Source: Cololabis saira
Taxonomy: Eukaryota > Chordata > Actinopteri > Beloniformes > Belonidae
Assembly (NCBI RefSeq): GCF_033807715.1
Contig: NC_084590.1
Span: 1,274,501-1,338,500, forward strand
Direction of reading: 5' to 3'
Length of the DNA: 64,000 nucleotides
Within the stretch, counting starts at the first letter, position 1. Each line of letters opens with the position of its first letter. The position numbers and the translations under genes were made by a program. The notes beneath the pieces are model-generated. The model saw only the letters and a program-made list of their open reading frames with translations, was not told the DNA's origin and searched no databases. This document shows, in pieces, positions 1 through 8,899 of the stretch.

Positions 1-1731
1 GGGGTGGAGGAGGTGGTCAGGTTACTGTAGATGGTCTGGATTTTGGATTGAAAAAATGAGAGCAAGTCGTTGCACTTAGAGACTGTGAAGGAGTTGGAGA
101 TGTTGTCACTGGGTTTGAGAAGTTTGTTGATTGTGGAGAAGAGAGCCTTTGGGTTGGAGGAGTCAGAATGGATGATGTTGGAGAAGTAGGTGGAGCGAGC
201 TGAGTTGAGGGCATCCTTGTATTGGTGGAGATGATCAGAGTAGGCGAGTTGATGAACAGTTAAACCAGATTTCTTGCAGAGTCGCTCGAGTTGACGTTTA
301 CAGGATTTCATTTTGTGGAGTTCAGGGGTGTACCAGGGTGCTGAGCGTGCGAAAGAGACTGTTTTGGTTTTGATGGGAGCCAGTTGATCAAGACAGGAGG
401 AGAGTGTATGGTTGTAGTAATCCACGAGGTCAGAGGGGTTGTCGGGTGATGGGGGAGGGGAGGGGAGGCGGACATCTGAGTGGCAAGAGAGGCTGAGAGG
501 GCAGAGGGGGAGATGGATTTGATGTTGCGGAAGGATATTTTGCGTGATTCTTTGGGAGTGGGGATGGGGATGTTGATGTCCATAGTGATTGCCAGGTGAT
601 CAGACACGTGGAGGTTGAGGCTGGAGAGCTGATTTATGGTGAGGCCGGTGGAGCAGACGAGATCGAGGGTGTGGCCGCGGGCGTGAGTGGGGAAGTCGAC
701 GTGTTGAGTGAAGTTGAGGCAGTGTAGCAGGTCCAGGAATTCAGTAGCAGGTTTACAGTTAGCATCGTTGATGTGGAAGTTGAAATCACCCAGGAGGAGA
801 ACAGAGGGAGAGATGGAGCAGAGCTGGGTCAGAAAATCCGAGAAATCCGAGAGAAAGGAGGGGTTTGGTTTGGGGGGCGATAAATGACGGGGGTGACAAG
901 AGGAGTGGGGCCAGGTAGTTTGAAGGCAGCGTGCTCAAATGACGGAATGACAGGAATGGGAATGGAGGTTGCTTTAATGTCCTTTCTGTATATTGCTGCA
1001 ACACCGCCCCCCCGCCCCTCAGCGCGAGCTTGTTCAATGTAGGTGAAGTTGGGGGGAGTGGCCTGATTTAGTGAGAAATAGTCCAGGGGTTTGTGCCAGG
1101 TTTCTGTTAGACAGAGGAAATCCAGATTATTGTCCGTTATAAATTCATTCAGCAGCAGGCTTTTGTTGTTGAGTGAGCGGGTGTTGAACAGAGCCAGTTT
1201 CAGATGGTGTTGCTTGGTGATTGGCTGAGAGGACTGAGGAAGTGGACGGAGATTGGACAGATTCACATGCTGTTTGTTGTGATGATGTAACGTAGTAGTT
1301 GCGGGACGGCAGAAGGACCAGAAGGAAGGAATGGAGTTTGGCGACGTGAAGTTGTAGGAAAACATGCGGCCTGAGAGGCTGTGTGGAGGATGGTTTTGCC
1401 AGAGTGGACCAGGTGTCGGATGCGGGTGGTGGGCCGCGGCGGAGTGGACCGGCGGCATGGTCCCGGTGGAGAGCGGTAGCTGGAAGCTAACGTTAGCTAG
1501 CGTCGAGGAGCCGAGGGTCCGGTTGTAGAGGAGCGATGAGAACCCCAGGAATATCCACGGGATTAGCCACAGCATGCTACATCCAGCAGGTAAGCTTGTT
1601 GAGGTGGAGGTGGTGGTGGCTGAGGACGGAAAACAGCGGTGACCAGTAAAGGAGTAATGGTAGAGTAGCGAGCAGCTAGCTAGTTGCTTTAGCCGGTGGT
1701 TCAGAGCAAAACTTACTCGCGAGGGCTCCAA
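1..1731 (-). pseudogene. L2-1 ORF2 fragment: apurinic-type endonuclease domain and linker
   Basis: ORF2 of L2 elements encodes an APE-like endonuclease that nicks target DNA, followed by a reverse transcriptase. An open stretch from 1,731 to 829 carries the EN start (NTRSLNNKS), the catalytic-glutamate motif CLTETW, the GRGGGVAAI loop and VIYRPP. The reading then changes frame near 840-880, passes GDFNFHIN at about 770-790, and continues as SDHLAITMDI at about 540-605. A third frame carries linker residues at 17-214. At least two frameshifts make this copy inactive. The first open codon is TTG, so the true start is uncertain; an ATG lies near 1,573. Confidence 0.8.
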
Positions 1732-1760
1732 GAGGAGCCGACAGCGGAGAGAAGACTCAG
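1..1760 (-). mobile_element. L2-clade LINE (copy L2-1), 5' part, cut by window edge
   Basis: The minus strand encodes the 5' part of a non-LTR retrotransposon of the L2/CR1 group. Reading from about 1,731 downward there is an endonuclease (EN) domain, then the EN-to-RT linker; the reverse transcriptase would lie left of position 1. Coding similarity to the L2 at 8.8-14.2 kb is evident at motifs such as NTRSLNNKSLLLNEFI, CLTETW and GRGGGVAAI. The 5' boundary near 1,760 is approximate and no target duplication was found. Confidence 0.85.
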
Positions 1761-1894
1761 ACAGTTGCAGTGTACACGGGAGAAGTTAAAAGTTGTATCA
1801 AAACTTACCGGCAGAGGCCCAAATACTGGGCCTGCTGCGTTGGAAAAGCTTCAGTACGTTTGACGTGAGCGGGTGCCAGGGATACACAGACCAC

Positions 1895-1960
1895 GGTTCT
1901 GCTGCGGTGTCAGGACCGGAGGTTCTGCTGCGGTGTCAGGACCGGAGGTTCTGCTGCGGT
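1895..1960. repeat. 26-bp tandem repeat, about 2.5 copies
   Basis: A 26-bp unit beginning GGTTCTGCTGCGGTGTCAGG occurs at 1,895 and 1,921, with a partial third copy from 1,947. It abuts the L2 3'UTR piece that starts just downstream. Confidence 0.85.
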
Positions 1961-2289
1961 GATATGCTGCTATAGGCTTATGCTGCAGGGGGGCACCAAC
2001 ATGATCCGCTGGGCGGTGCCTCTCACCCTTCTTCTCCTCTCCTTTTCCCTGCCTCTCTTCTCCATTACCATTTTTATTTATTATAAATATCTCCTAGCTA
2101 TCATTTTTGTCCATCGTTCCTGTAGTTTCTTGTGCCGGCCCCCCTTTTTTCTCTTTTGTGCATGTTTGCAGGCTGGAGCCTCGGGAGCTGCGTTCTGGCC
2201 TGTGTTCCCGGCCCCCCCCCCCCCCCCCCCCTTCTGGTCATTCCGCTGCTGCTTCCACATGACTGCTGTGTGCTGCTGACCCACCCCCC
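1955..2289 (+). mobile_element. L2 3'UTR fragment
   Basis: This stretch matches by eye the 3'UTR segments at 29,330-29,640 and 34,880-35,200: the sequence from GCTGCTATAGG through the pyrimidine-rich block and GGCTGGAGCC. It ends abruptly in a C-rich run where a minus-strand LINE begins. It is noncoding and 5'- and 3'-truncated. Confidence 0.7.
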
Positions 2290-2930
2290 CCACTATGTCT
2301 AAAATACAGTTAAAAAGGGTATCAATTGGCCCAGTGTCATCAGGAGACACGGCCATGTACAGTTGCGTATCGTCAGCGTAACTATGGAAGCTGATGCCGT
2401 GTCTCCTGATGACATCCCCAAGGGCCAGCATGTACAGATTAAAAAGAGTAGGACCTAAAATTGACCCTTGGGGAACCCCACACCTTATCTTATAGGTTCC
2501 TGAGGAACATGTATCCATATTTACAAAGAAACTACGATCAGTGAGGTAGGACATGAACCATTTAAGAACAGTACCAGAGAAGCCGACCAGGTTCCTTAGT
2601 CTATTTAATAAAATGTGATGGTCTACTGTATCGAAGGCGGCGGTTAGACCCAGCAGAACCAAGACTGTGAGTTTTTGGTTATCTAAATTACACCTGATGT
2701 CATTTAAAATCTTTAAAAGTGCTGTCTCTGTACTGTGGTTCATCCTAAAACCGGACTGATACGCCTCTAAAATGTCTGTTGAGTTTAAAAATTCATTCAC
2801 TTGATTAAAAACAAGTTTTTCTAAAATTTTACTTAAAAACAGTAAGTTGGATACAGGCCGGTAGTTATTTAAAACATTTGGGTCTAAGCCCAGAAGGGGC
2901 TTCACCACCGCCATTTTAAAGGAGTAACAG
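2290..2930 (-). pseudogene. L2-2 ORF2: reverse transcriptase core
   Basis: This is the RT palm/finger region of L2-2. In order it shows NNYRPVSNL, FQSGFR-like YQSGFRMNHSTETAL, LGLTAAFDTVDH (RT motif with the first catalytic Asp), CGVPQGSILGPTLF and the catalytic box YADDTQLYM near 2,360-2,380. RT copies the LINE RNA at the nicked target. The frame is open for more than 200 residues but stops at the truncated 3' junction, so the thumb and C-terminal part are absent. The preceding residues (SFKMAVVKP) are in frame back to about 2,940, where the 1.7-kb insertion begins. Confidence 0.85.
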
Positions 2931-2944
2931 ACACCCGTCTGAGC

Positions 2945-4624
2945 AGTTGACCAAATACAAATGTAGGGTTCTCTAAAAATCCCTAAAAATGTCTAAATAT
3001 TCATTCTTTGTTTTGCTGGGTTTTTATAATCTCAGGGATGTTAAGAATATGTAGATTATCTTTTTGTTTATATTGCTGTTAGAAGACAAAACAGAGTAGG
3101 ACTTCATTTCCCAGAATCCTTAGGTCTTTATTGTTTGCAATAGTCATTAAAATAAATATTGTTCATTTATTAATGCTGTAATTCATGTATTACGCTGTTT
3201 TAAAAATATTCTATGGTCCTTAAGAAAATATAAAAGGTGAACTTTTCCTGGTTAAAAAGAGATTAGAACATTTTCCGGCTGGAAGTATCAGAGAGATCAC
3301 GGGACAGGAAGGAGCTGGCTGCGTTTTTCGGGGTGAACAGAGGGAATTAAATGTTTGGAGACTCGACTGAAGGTTGGCCCAGATATTGCACTGCCCAGAG
3401 GGACTTTAAGCAACCAGAACACTCTTCTCACGCGTCTCAGGCGAGTGTGTTTTATTTTACAAGGATGCGAAAGTACTTTTCTTCGGGGGGCGTCCATTAG
3501 CTCCGCCATTAGCTCCTCGGCAGAGAAACCAGACGGAGGAAGTTTCCACAGGACATTCGTGAGCGTTTGAGGACGGCCTGGACGAACGGGACGAGCAGAC
3601 GAGTCGGCGGCAGGAGACGTGTCGGCGGCAGGAGACGAGGACGTGTTGCAGGACGCAGGTAGCTGGAGTTACGAGAGGCGGCGGGGAGCTGTCTGGATAT
3701 CGCTTTGCAGCCTGGCTGGCTACACCGCCATGATGCTTCCACACAGAGGGGTTGCGTGAGTACTTGACGTTGGAACGAGTGCTGAACACAGGCACGGGAC
3801 TGTGATAGAACAGGCTGTGACTGGCTGTGACTGGCCTGGTTTCAAAGTTAGCTTTTTCGTTCATAACTGGATAAAACTTCATGTGCACCAACTCTTCAAA
3901 TGGGCCCCAACGGTTAAATTATCCAAGCGCTTGGGTTTAGACTTTTTATTTTGGTATCATAATCATCTTTATGAACGTTGAAAAATATTTTGGTACAAGA
4001 ACGGGTATTAGTACTGCATTTTGAGAGTACCAGAGCACTATTGGTTTATATTTCTTTACACTTTGGTTATTGCAATAATAATACTGAACAGTTAAAGAGT
4101 GTGAATACAGTTTAAATATTATAAACCCATCAAGGTATTTCTTTAATGTGAATGGTTATTAAAAGATAACCAAAATTTGATTTGGTTTAGACTAAGCTAA
4201 AAAAAGACTTAACAAGATTGAGGTTGAGCTACAGATTAAAAACTTTTCATTTCATTGAGCTGAGGTAATCTAAAGGGTTAAAACACTCTTGTTTTTGATT
4301 ATTGGTCTGTTGGTTTAAAAAAAGGGTAAAGTGAAAATAAATGTTTGTGTCTTACCCTTTGCATATTGTGGTTTAACATTCTTTTGAAAGTCATTTATAA
4401 TTCTGAGGGTTTACTTAAATTATGCTAGTGTTCACATAGCATAGTAAGCGTTCAGTGGAGGCACCGCTCTAGTCATTTCCTTTTTCCCAATCTAATATCA
4501 AGTCCCTTGTTTAAATGAGACCCCAGCGAATTCACCATCTTTAGCTGAGAACCTAGGACCTGTTTTATTTTATTTAGTGTAACCACGGTGTAGATTCTGA
4601 ACACCAAGGGGAAAAAGGGGTTAC
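2945..4624. other. Unclassified 1.68-kb insertion inside L2-2
   Basis: L2-2 coding sequence stops at about 4,625 (after the residues EEQLL) and resumes at about 2,944, so these bases were inserted. I see no protein motif in either strand. A TATA-like AATATAAAAGG lies at 3,225-3,235, followed by a transcribed-leader-like stretch, and a 15-bp GC-rich repeat (CGGCGGCAGGAGACG) near 3,605-3,640. A solo long terminal repeat is possible, but the ends do not show clear TG/CA termini and no convincing target duplication was found. Confidence 0.4.
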
Positions 4625-4874
4625 ACAAAAGCTGTTCCTCAAATAATTCATAGAGTGTTTTAAAAAACGGTGTGGGAATGGGGTCTAAAAGGCAGGTTGT
4701 GGGCTTTACCTTGGAGAAAACTCGACCCAGTGTTTCCTCAGATAAAAGCACTGATCCAGGTGTGTTAAGAGTTAAAATCTGTTTTTACCCCAATTTTACC
4801 CCTGAAGTGGTCTGCAAACTCCTCACAAAGGGTGTCTGTTGTTGTCTTATGGGATCTGTTGGGGTTTCCATTTG
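4473..4874 (-). pseudogene. L2-2 ORF2: linker and RT start
   Basis: Minus-strand coding from about 4,874 to 4,625 reads as the linker just before RT: CEEFADHFRGKIG, then SEETLGRVFSKVKPTTC, LLDPIPTPFFKTLYELFEE. The motif with DPIPT is typical of L2 linkers and recurs in the L2 copy near the right edge. A stop lies near 4,755 between the two open pieces. Downstream of EEQLL the frame enters the insertion and loses similarity. Confidence 0.75.
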
Positions 4875-4878
4875 TTAA

Positions 4879-5889
4879 AGAGCATATTGCAGGTTGGAGA
4901 CCCCTGTGAATCAATGTGTAGGAAAATAATGTAGGAACTGAATTTTCATTGAAATACGCATAAATATATACTACAGTGACCTCCGGAGTTGTTTTTGTGA
5001 GAGTATTTTACTTCCGCATCTGAAAAAGTTGAACCGGAAGTGACGTGACATCAGGGAGCGCGGTGAATTCAACAATAGGAAAAATAATGGATCTTAATGT
5101 TAGTTGTGACACTGAAGAGGTTGTGAATGTGTATTCACACCAATATGACAGGCCACAGGCTTATAATTACGAAACCCGTTAGGCCCCCCACGTTCTTTTG
5201 ATTGACAGCTGAAACTCGCTTTTTAAAAGGCTGATTTATGGGTCCGCGTTACACCAACGCAGACCCTACGGCGTAGGTTACGCGGCGACGCACAGAACGC
5301 TGCGCGTCGCCGCGTACCCTACGGCGTAGGCTCCGCGTCGGTGTAACGGTGTCAAGAGCAGAGACCATTTATTTAATAAATAGCTTGGAGGACAGATGGT
5401 GGATCATCTGCAGTTCTGGATCGCACGTTAGACGTCAGACTCAGAGCAGATTTGTTGTTGTTTTGGAGCATAATGTGACGTTGGAAAACGCAGAACTGCT
5501 CTCTGTCTCTGTCTACATGTACATAAACAGAGTTTTCAAAAATCTTCACTTTGCCCGGAGTTTTTTTAAACATTCGTTTATTTGCGTTTTCATGTGGACG
5601 ACAGGTCCAAACGTAGGAAAATATCTTGGGTTTAGCAGATACCCGGCTACGTGTGTACGGGGTCTGGGCAGTCAGATGGGGCAGCTGTGGAGACTGCTCC
5701 CTGGTGTGACGTCATATGACGCGGTGTTCGGAAAAAAAAAGCGTTTGTACGAGCTTGGCTAAAATCAGCCACTTTTTCCTCTGAATACGTGCCCTTATGT
5801 CTTGTAAAACATATTAAATCCTATAAATCCTATCCTTCACATAAGGTCAGGTATCATTTTTGAAAAAATTCTAACCTGCAATATGCTCT
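4879..5889. mobile_element. TTAA-flanked nonautonomous DNA element (TIR AGAGCATATTGCAGGTT)
   Basis: Inverted termini AGAGCATATTGCAGGTT (4,879) and AACCTGCAATATGCTCT (ending 5,889) are flanked on both sides by TTAA (4,875-4,878 and 5,890-5,893). A TTAA target duplication is known for piggyBac and Kolobok families. Removing the element restores the L2-2 reading. No transposase is visible. A palindromic GC-rich MITE sits inside at 5,228-5,348. Confidence 0.8.
5228..5348. mobile_element. GC-rich palindromic MITE, right end lost
   Basis: The sequence starts AGGCTGATTTATGGGTCCGC and runs through two inverted blocks around CCTACGGCGTAGG and CGCGGCGACGC. The right terminus (the inverted GGAACCATAAATCAG) is missing. 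It belongs to the family that recurs at 7,267, 16,742, 47,288 and elsewhere. Confidence 0.75.
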
Positions 5890-5893
5890 TTAA

Positions 5894-7016
5894 GAAATCT
5901 ATTGTGGAGAATAGGAATTTGGAATTGTTTTTGTTATTTAAAATTAGGTTTTCGAAATGGGAAGTTCTTGCTTTTTTAATAGTGTTATTGTAATGTTTAA
6001 GGTGTTGGCATAAAATGTCATGATGTACTGTTAGTTTTGATTTCCTCCATCTTCTTTCAGCACTCCTGCAGTTTCTTTTTAGTTTCTTTATTTCGTCAGT
6101 TCTCCATTCTTTTAGTTAAAATCGGAGCCACTGAGTCAAGCGTTGTTTTGAGTATTTTGTTAAAATTGTCAACGATAAAATCACAGGGTGTTGGCAAAAT
6201 CTCTGCAGGAGTGTTCTGTATGATCTGGATAAAATTTGCAGCCATTTCAGGAGTTAGGTAACGTTTCGTCACCGTTCTCACTGGGGCCTCCCGCTGGTTA
6301 AAACTGGTGATGTTAAAAAACACGCAAAAATGGTCAGACACAGCCAGGTCCACAACAGAGCACGCACCCAGGGACAGGCTGTAGGTCTGGACCAGGTCAA
6401 GGGACAGGCCGTAGTTCTGGACCAGGTCCAGGGACAGGCCGTAGTTCTGGACCAGGTCCAGGGACAGGCCGTAGGTTATGACCAGGTCCAGGGACAGGCC
6501 GTAGGTTATGACCAGGTCCAGGGACAGGCCGTAGGTTATGACCAGGTCCAGGGACAGGCCGTAGTTCTGGACCAGGTCCAGGGACAGGCCGTAGGTTATG
6601 ACCAGGTCCAGGGACAGGCCGTAGGTTATGACCAAGGTCCAGGGTGCGCCCCCTGCTGTGGGTCGGCTGTGTAACATGTTGCTTAAAATCTAGACAGTTT
6701 AAAAGGTTTAAAAATTCTCTGGATACTGGGTCGGAGATTTTGTCTAAGTGCAGATTTAAAATCACCAGTTATTAAGATCCTGTTGTAGGAGGTGTGAATA
6801 ATTTATAAAAGTTCAGAGAATTGGCTGATAAAACAGGTGGAATACTGGGGGGGTCTGTAGACCGTTATGCAGAGAATCGGGGGGTTGCTAAAAACAAAAG
6901 CATGGTATTCAAATGATGTGTAGCTGTTAAAAGGAACTGCATTGGATGACATAGTGGTTTTTGTTATTGATGCAGTTCCGGCCCCTCTCTTACCCCCCCT
7001 GGTAGAAAATAGAAAG
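5894..7016 (-). pseudogene. L2-2 ORF2: endonuclease C-half and linker with in-frame minisatellite
   Basis: Reading down from 7,016, the EN domain shows the glycine-rich loop, SFEYHAFVF and ITVYRPP. Then come NLLNCLDFKQHV and HTLDL, followed by a run of nine 30-bp repeats, then CSVVDLAVSDHFCVFFNI and the linker (TPEMAANFIQIIQ, KFLFSTIDFL). The repeats add ten codons per unit, so the frame is kept through them. Frame changes occur near 6,640-6,770 and 6,800. The upstream part of EN is separated by the element at 7,021-7,830. Inactive copy. Confidence 0.75.
6371..6640. repeat. 30-bp minisatellite, nine copies, inside LINE ORF2
   Basis: A unit beginning GGGACAGGCC repeats exactly every 30 bp at 6,371, 6,401, 6,431, 6,461, 6,491, 6,521, 6,551, 6,581 and 6,611. 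Two variants alternate: one with TTCTGG (or GTCTGG) and one with GTTATG at the same position. On the minus strand each unit encodes ten residues (GLSLDLV plus ITY, QNY or QTY), derived from the conserved LINE motif HTLDLV. Both strands stay open through the array. Confidence 0.95.
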
Positions 7017-7020
7017 TTAA

Positions 7021-7830
7021 AGGGATTGTGACATGAAAAACACATTTTTCTTGATTTTTTGTGTTTTGTTGGGTGTCTTGACATCAATTACACCCAAAAA
7101 ACAACGAACTTTTAACATTCAGTGTATTGTGTGCTTTCTGGGATTTTCCGCATAACTGTGCAAAAACGGCGCATGTGGTTTGGTGGCGGATCGTTACGTA
7201 ACGATCCGCTAAATCACCGCCCCCTCCACCCAGCTCCCTGTCTCCTCTCCTCTCCAGCGCACCATAAAGGCTGATTTATGGTTCCGCGTTACACCGACGC
7301 AGAGCTTACGGCGTAGGGTTACGCGGCGACGCGCAACGTACGCTGAACCCTACGGCGTAGGGCTCTGCGTCGATTTAACGCGGAACCATAAATCAGGCTT
7401 AACACGGAGCTGTTTAGTGTTTAGAGCCTCTTTTGTTCTAATCACCGGAGGAAAACTGCTAAGAACACCCGCGGCCACTGACTGGACTTAAGATAAGGTG
7501 ACACTGCTGCTTGCATGCCTTTATTTTTATGATTGTTTGCTGTGGTTCGCCGTGCTGCTTTTCCGTGCATGCTTCGCCTGTCGCTCCGACGCCGCTGTGA
7601 GCGTATGGCTGGAGGAGGAGGAGGTTTGGAGGAGGAGCGGAGCAATGATTGACAGGAAAGGGGCAAAAGGAAGCATTTTTCACTGCGCAAAAAAACACTG
7701 TAATAAAAAGCCAGGAATAGAGCACTAGAGTGAATATTTTCTTGTTACACTCTTTTAGACACATTTGAGGGATGTTGGCCAAGACTTTTAATAGTGTTAA
7801 AAGCATGTTAAAAATGATGTCACAATACCT
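7021..7830. mobile_element. TTAA-flanked nonautonomous DNA element (TIR AGGGATTGTGACAT)
   Basis: Termini AGGGATTGTGACAT (7,021) and ATGTCACAATACCT (ending 7,830) are inverted with one mismatch and are flanked by TTAA at 7,017-7,020 and 7,831-7,834. The element interrupts L2-2 within the endonuclease domain, between the SPPDF-like residues and the glycine-rich loop. It carries a complete palindromic MITE at 7,267-7,400. No transposase motif is visible. A piggyBac- or Kolobok-type nonautonomous element is the likely class. Confidence 0.8.
7267..7400. mobile_element. GC-rich palindromic MITE, complete copy
   Basis: The ends AAGGCTGATTTATGGTTCCG and CGGAACCATAAATCAGGCTT are inverted repeats, and the interior holds inverted CTACGGCGTAGGG blocks, so the whole 134 bp can fold on itself. 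It sits inside the TTAA element at 7,021-7,830. The superfamily is not certain. Confidence 0.85.
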
Positions 7831-7858
7831 TTAAAATCTGGTGGGGAGGCCTCAGTTA

Positions 7859-8824
7859 CCCCTTTTACACCAAGCTGGTTCCAGGGCTGGTTCTGGGCTA
7901 GAGCCAGACTTAGCACCAGTTCTTTGGTTTTACACAGCCTAAGCTCCGGCTCCTGACTCTCAAAACGGGTGCTACGCCAGCCCTCTTTGGTTGCTGGGCC
8001 AGCTCAAAGAACCGCTTTACGTCGGGGGCTGGGGGCGTGGCTGGGGACGGTGTTACTGAACAACCAAAGCAGAATAAACGCGGAAGCGTGCCGTTTTTAA
8101 ACAACGGAGCGTTGAAGACGGCGGTTAAGTTAGCAGACTCTTTTATTATTACATCCATTTATTTAATAATGGATGTAAAACAGAAGCAGCAGTGGTCTAC
8201 GGTACAATCCACCAACAGTAACATCTGCGGGCTCCGTGCCCGCCGATGCAGCGGCGCAGCCTCGCGTCCGAGCCCGCGGGGAAGCGTTCCAGCCCTGGGA
8301 CGCTTGGACGCGAGGCTGCGGAGCCCGCCGATGCAGCGGCAGCTCCATCCATTTATTTAATAAAAAATCCTGGCCCGTGGGGACGCCTCCCAGCCCGCTG
8401 TTCTGGTTCCACGTTACACCAACGCAGAGCCTACGGCGTATGTTACGGAGGAGGAGAGGAACTCCTGAGGAGAGGAGAGGAGAGGAGCTGCCGGCTCAAA
8501 TTTCTTAACGGGCGTTATTTGGATAAACTGAGCCCAGGTTGGGGATCTTAAAGGTTACTTTACCTGAAAAAATATTAAAACTTAATAAAGTGCCATATTA
8601 ACAGCGCTACAGCTGAAATTAAAACGGCTTTTGGCTCTCAGCTTCCTGATCAGGGTAGGGATGAAAACGAGGGGGCATGGTGACGTGATGACGTGGCTCT
8701 CTGGCCAGCTGCAGGCCAGCACCAGCTGTGTAGAAGCAAACGGTTCTTACTTAAGAACCAACCGCGAACCGGCTCTAGCTCCAGCACTAGCACCAGCCCT
8801 GGAACCAGCTTGGTGTTAAAGGGG
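7859..8824. mobile_element. 966-bp nonautonomous DNA element with ~50-bp TIRs
   Basis: The left end CCCCTTTTACACCAAGCTGG and the right end CCAGCTTGGTGTTAAAGGGG are inverted, and the match extends about 50 bp inward (GGTTCCAGGGCTGGT, then GCTAGAGCC). TA flanks both ends (7,857-7,858 and 8,825-8,826), suggesting a TA target duplication, though flanking bases are also partly palindromic. The interior 8,017-8,285 matches the reverse complement of 45,612-45,912. No transposase is visible. A partial palindromic MITE lies at 8,404-8,441. Confidence 0.75.
8404..8441. mobile_element. Partial palindromic MITE
   Basis: Only the segment from GGTTCCACGTTACACCAACG to CTACGGCGTA is present, matching the left half of the palindromic family. 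Confidence 0.55.
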
Positions 8825-8899
8825 TAAGTGAGAACAATAGTAATAATAATAATAATAACTTGCATTTATATAGCGCCTTTCAAAGAACCCAAGGTCGCT

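Larger units (their letters stand above)
2290..7858 (-). mobile_element. L2-clade LINE (copy L2-2) broken by three insertions
   Basis: Four minus-strand segments read as one LINE in order: 7,835-7,858 and 5,894-7,016 (endonuclease and linker), 4,625-4,874 (linker and start of RT) and 2,290-2,944 (RT core). They are separated by a TTAA-flanked element (7,021-7,830), another TTAA-flanked element (4,879-5,889) and an unclassified 1.7-kb insertion (2,945-4,624). Both 5' and 3' ends are missing: the 3' end stops at a C-rich junction near 2,289, and the 5' side is cut at the long-TIR element starting at 7,859. Confidence 0.8.

Noticed and set aside
2945..4624. LTR retrotransposon with certain LTRs
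   Set aside because: A TATA-like motif is present, but no TG/CA ends, primer-binding site or clear target duplication could be confirmed.
5349..5762. 137-codon frame inside the TTAA element as a host gene
   Set aside because: It lies wholly within a nonautonomous element, starts within the palindromic MITE, and shows no recognisable domain.
6330..6674. 114-codon plus-strand frame with Gln/Gly-rich repeats
   Set aside because: It is the antisense reading of the 30-bp minisatellite inside the LINE.
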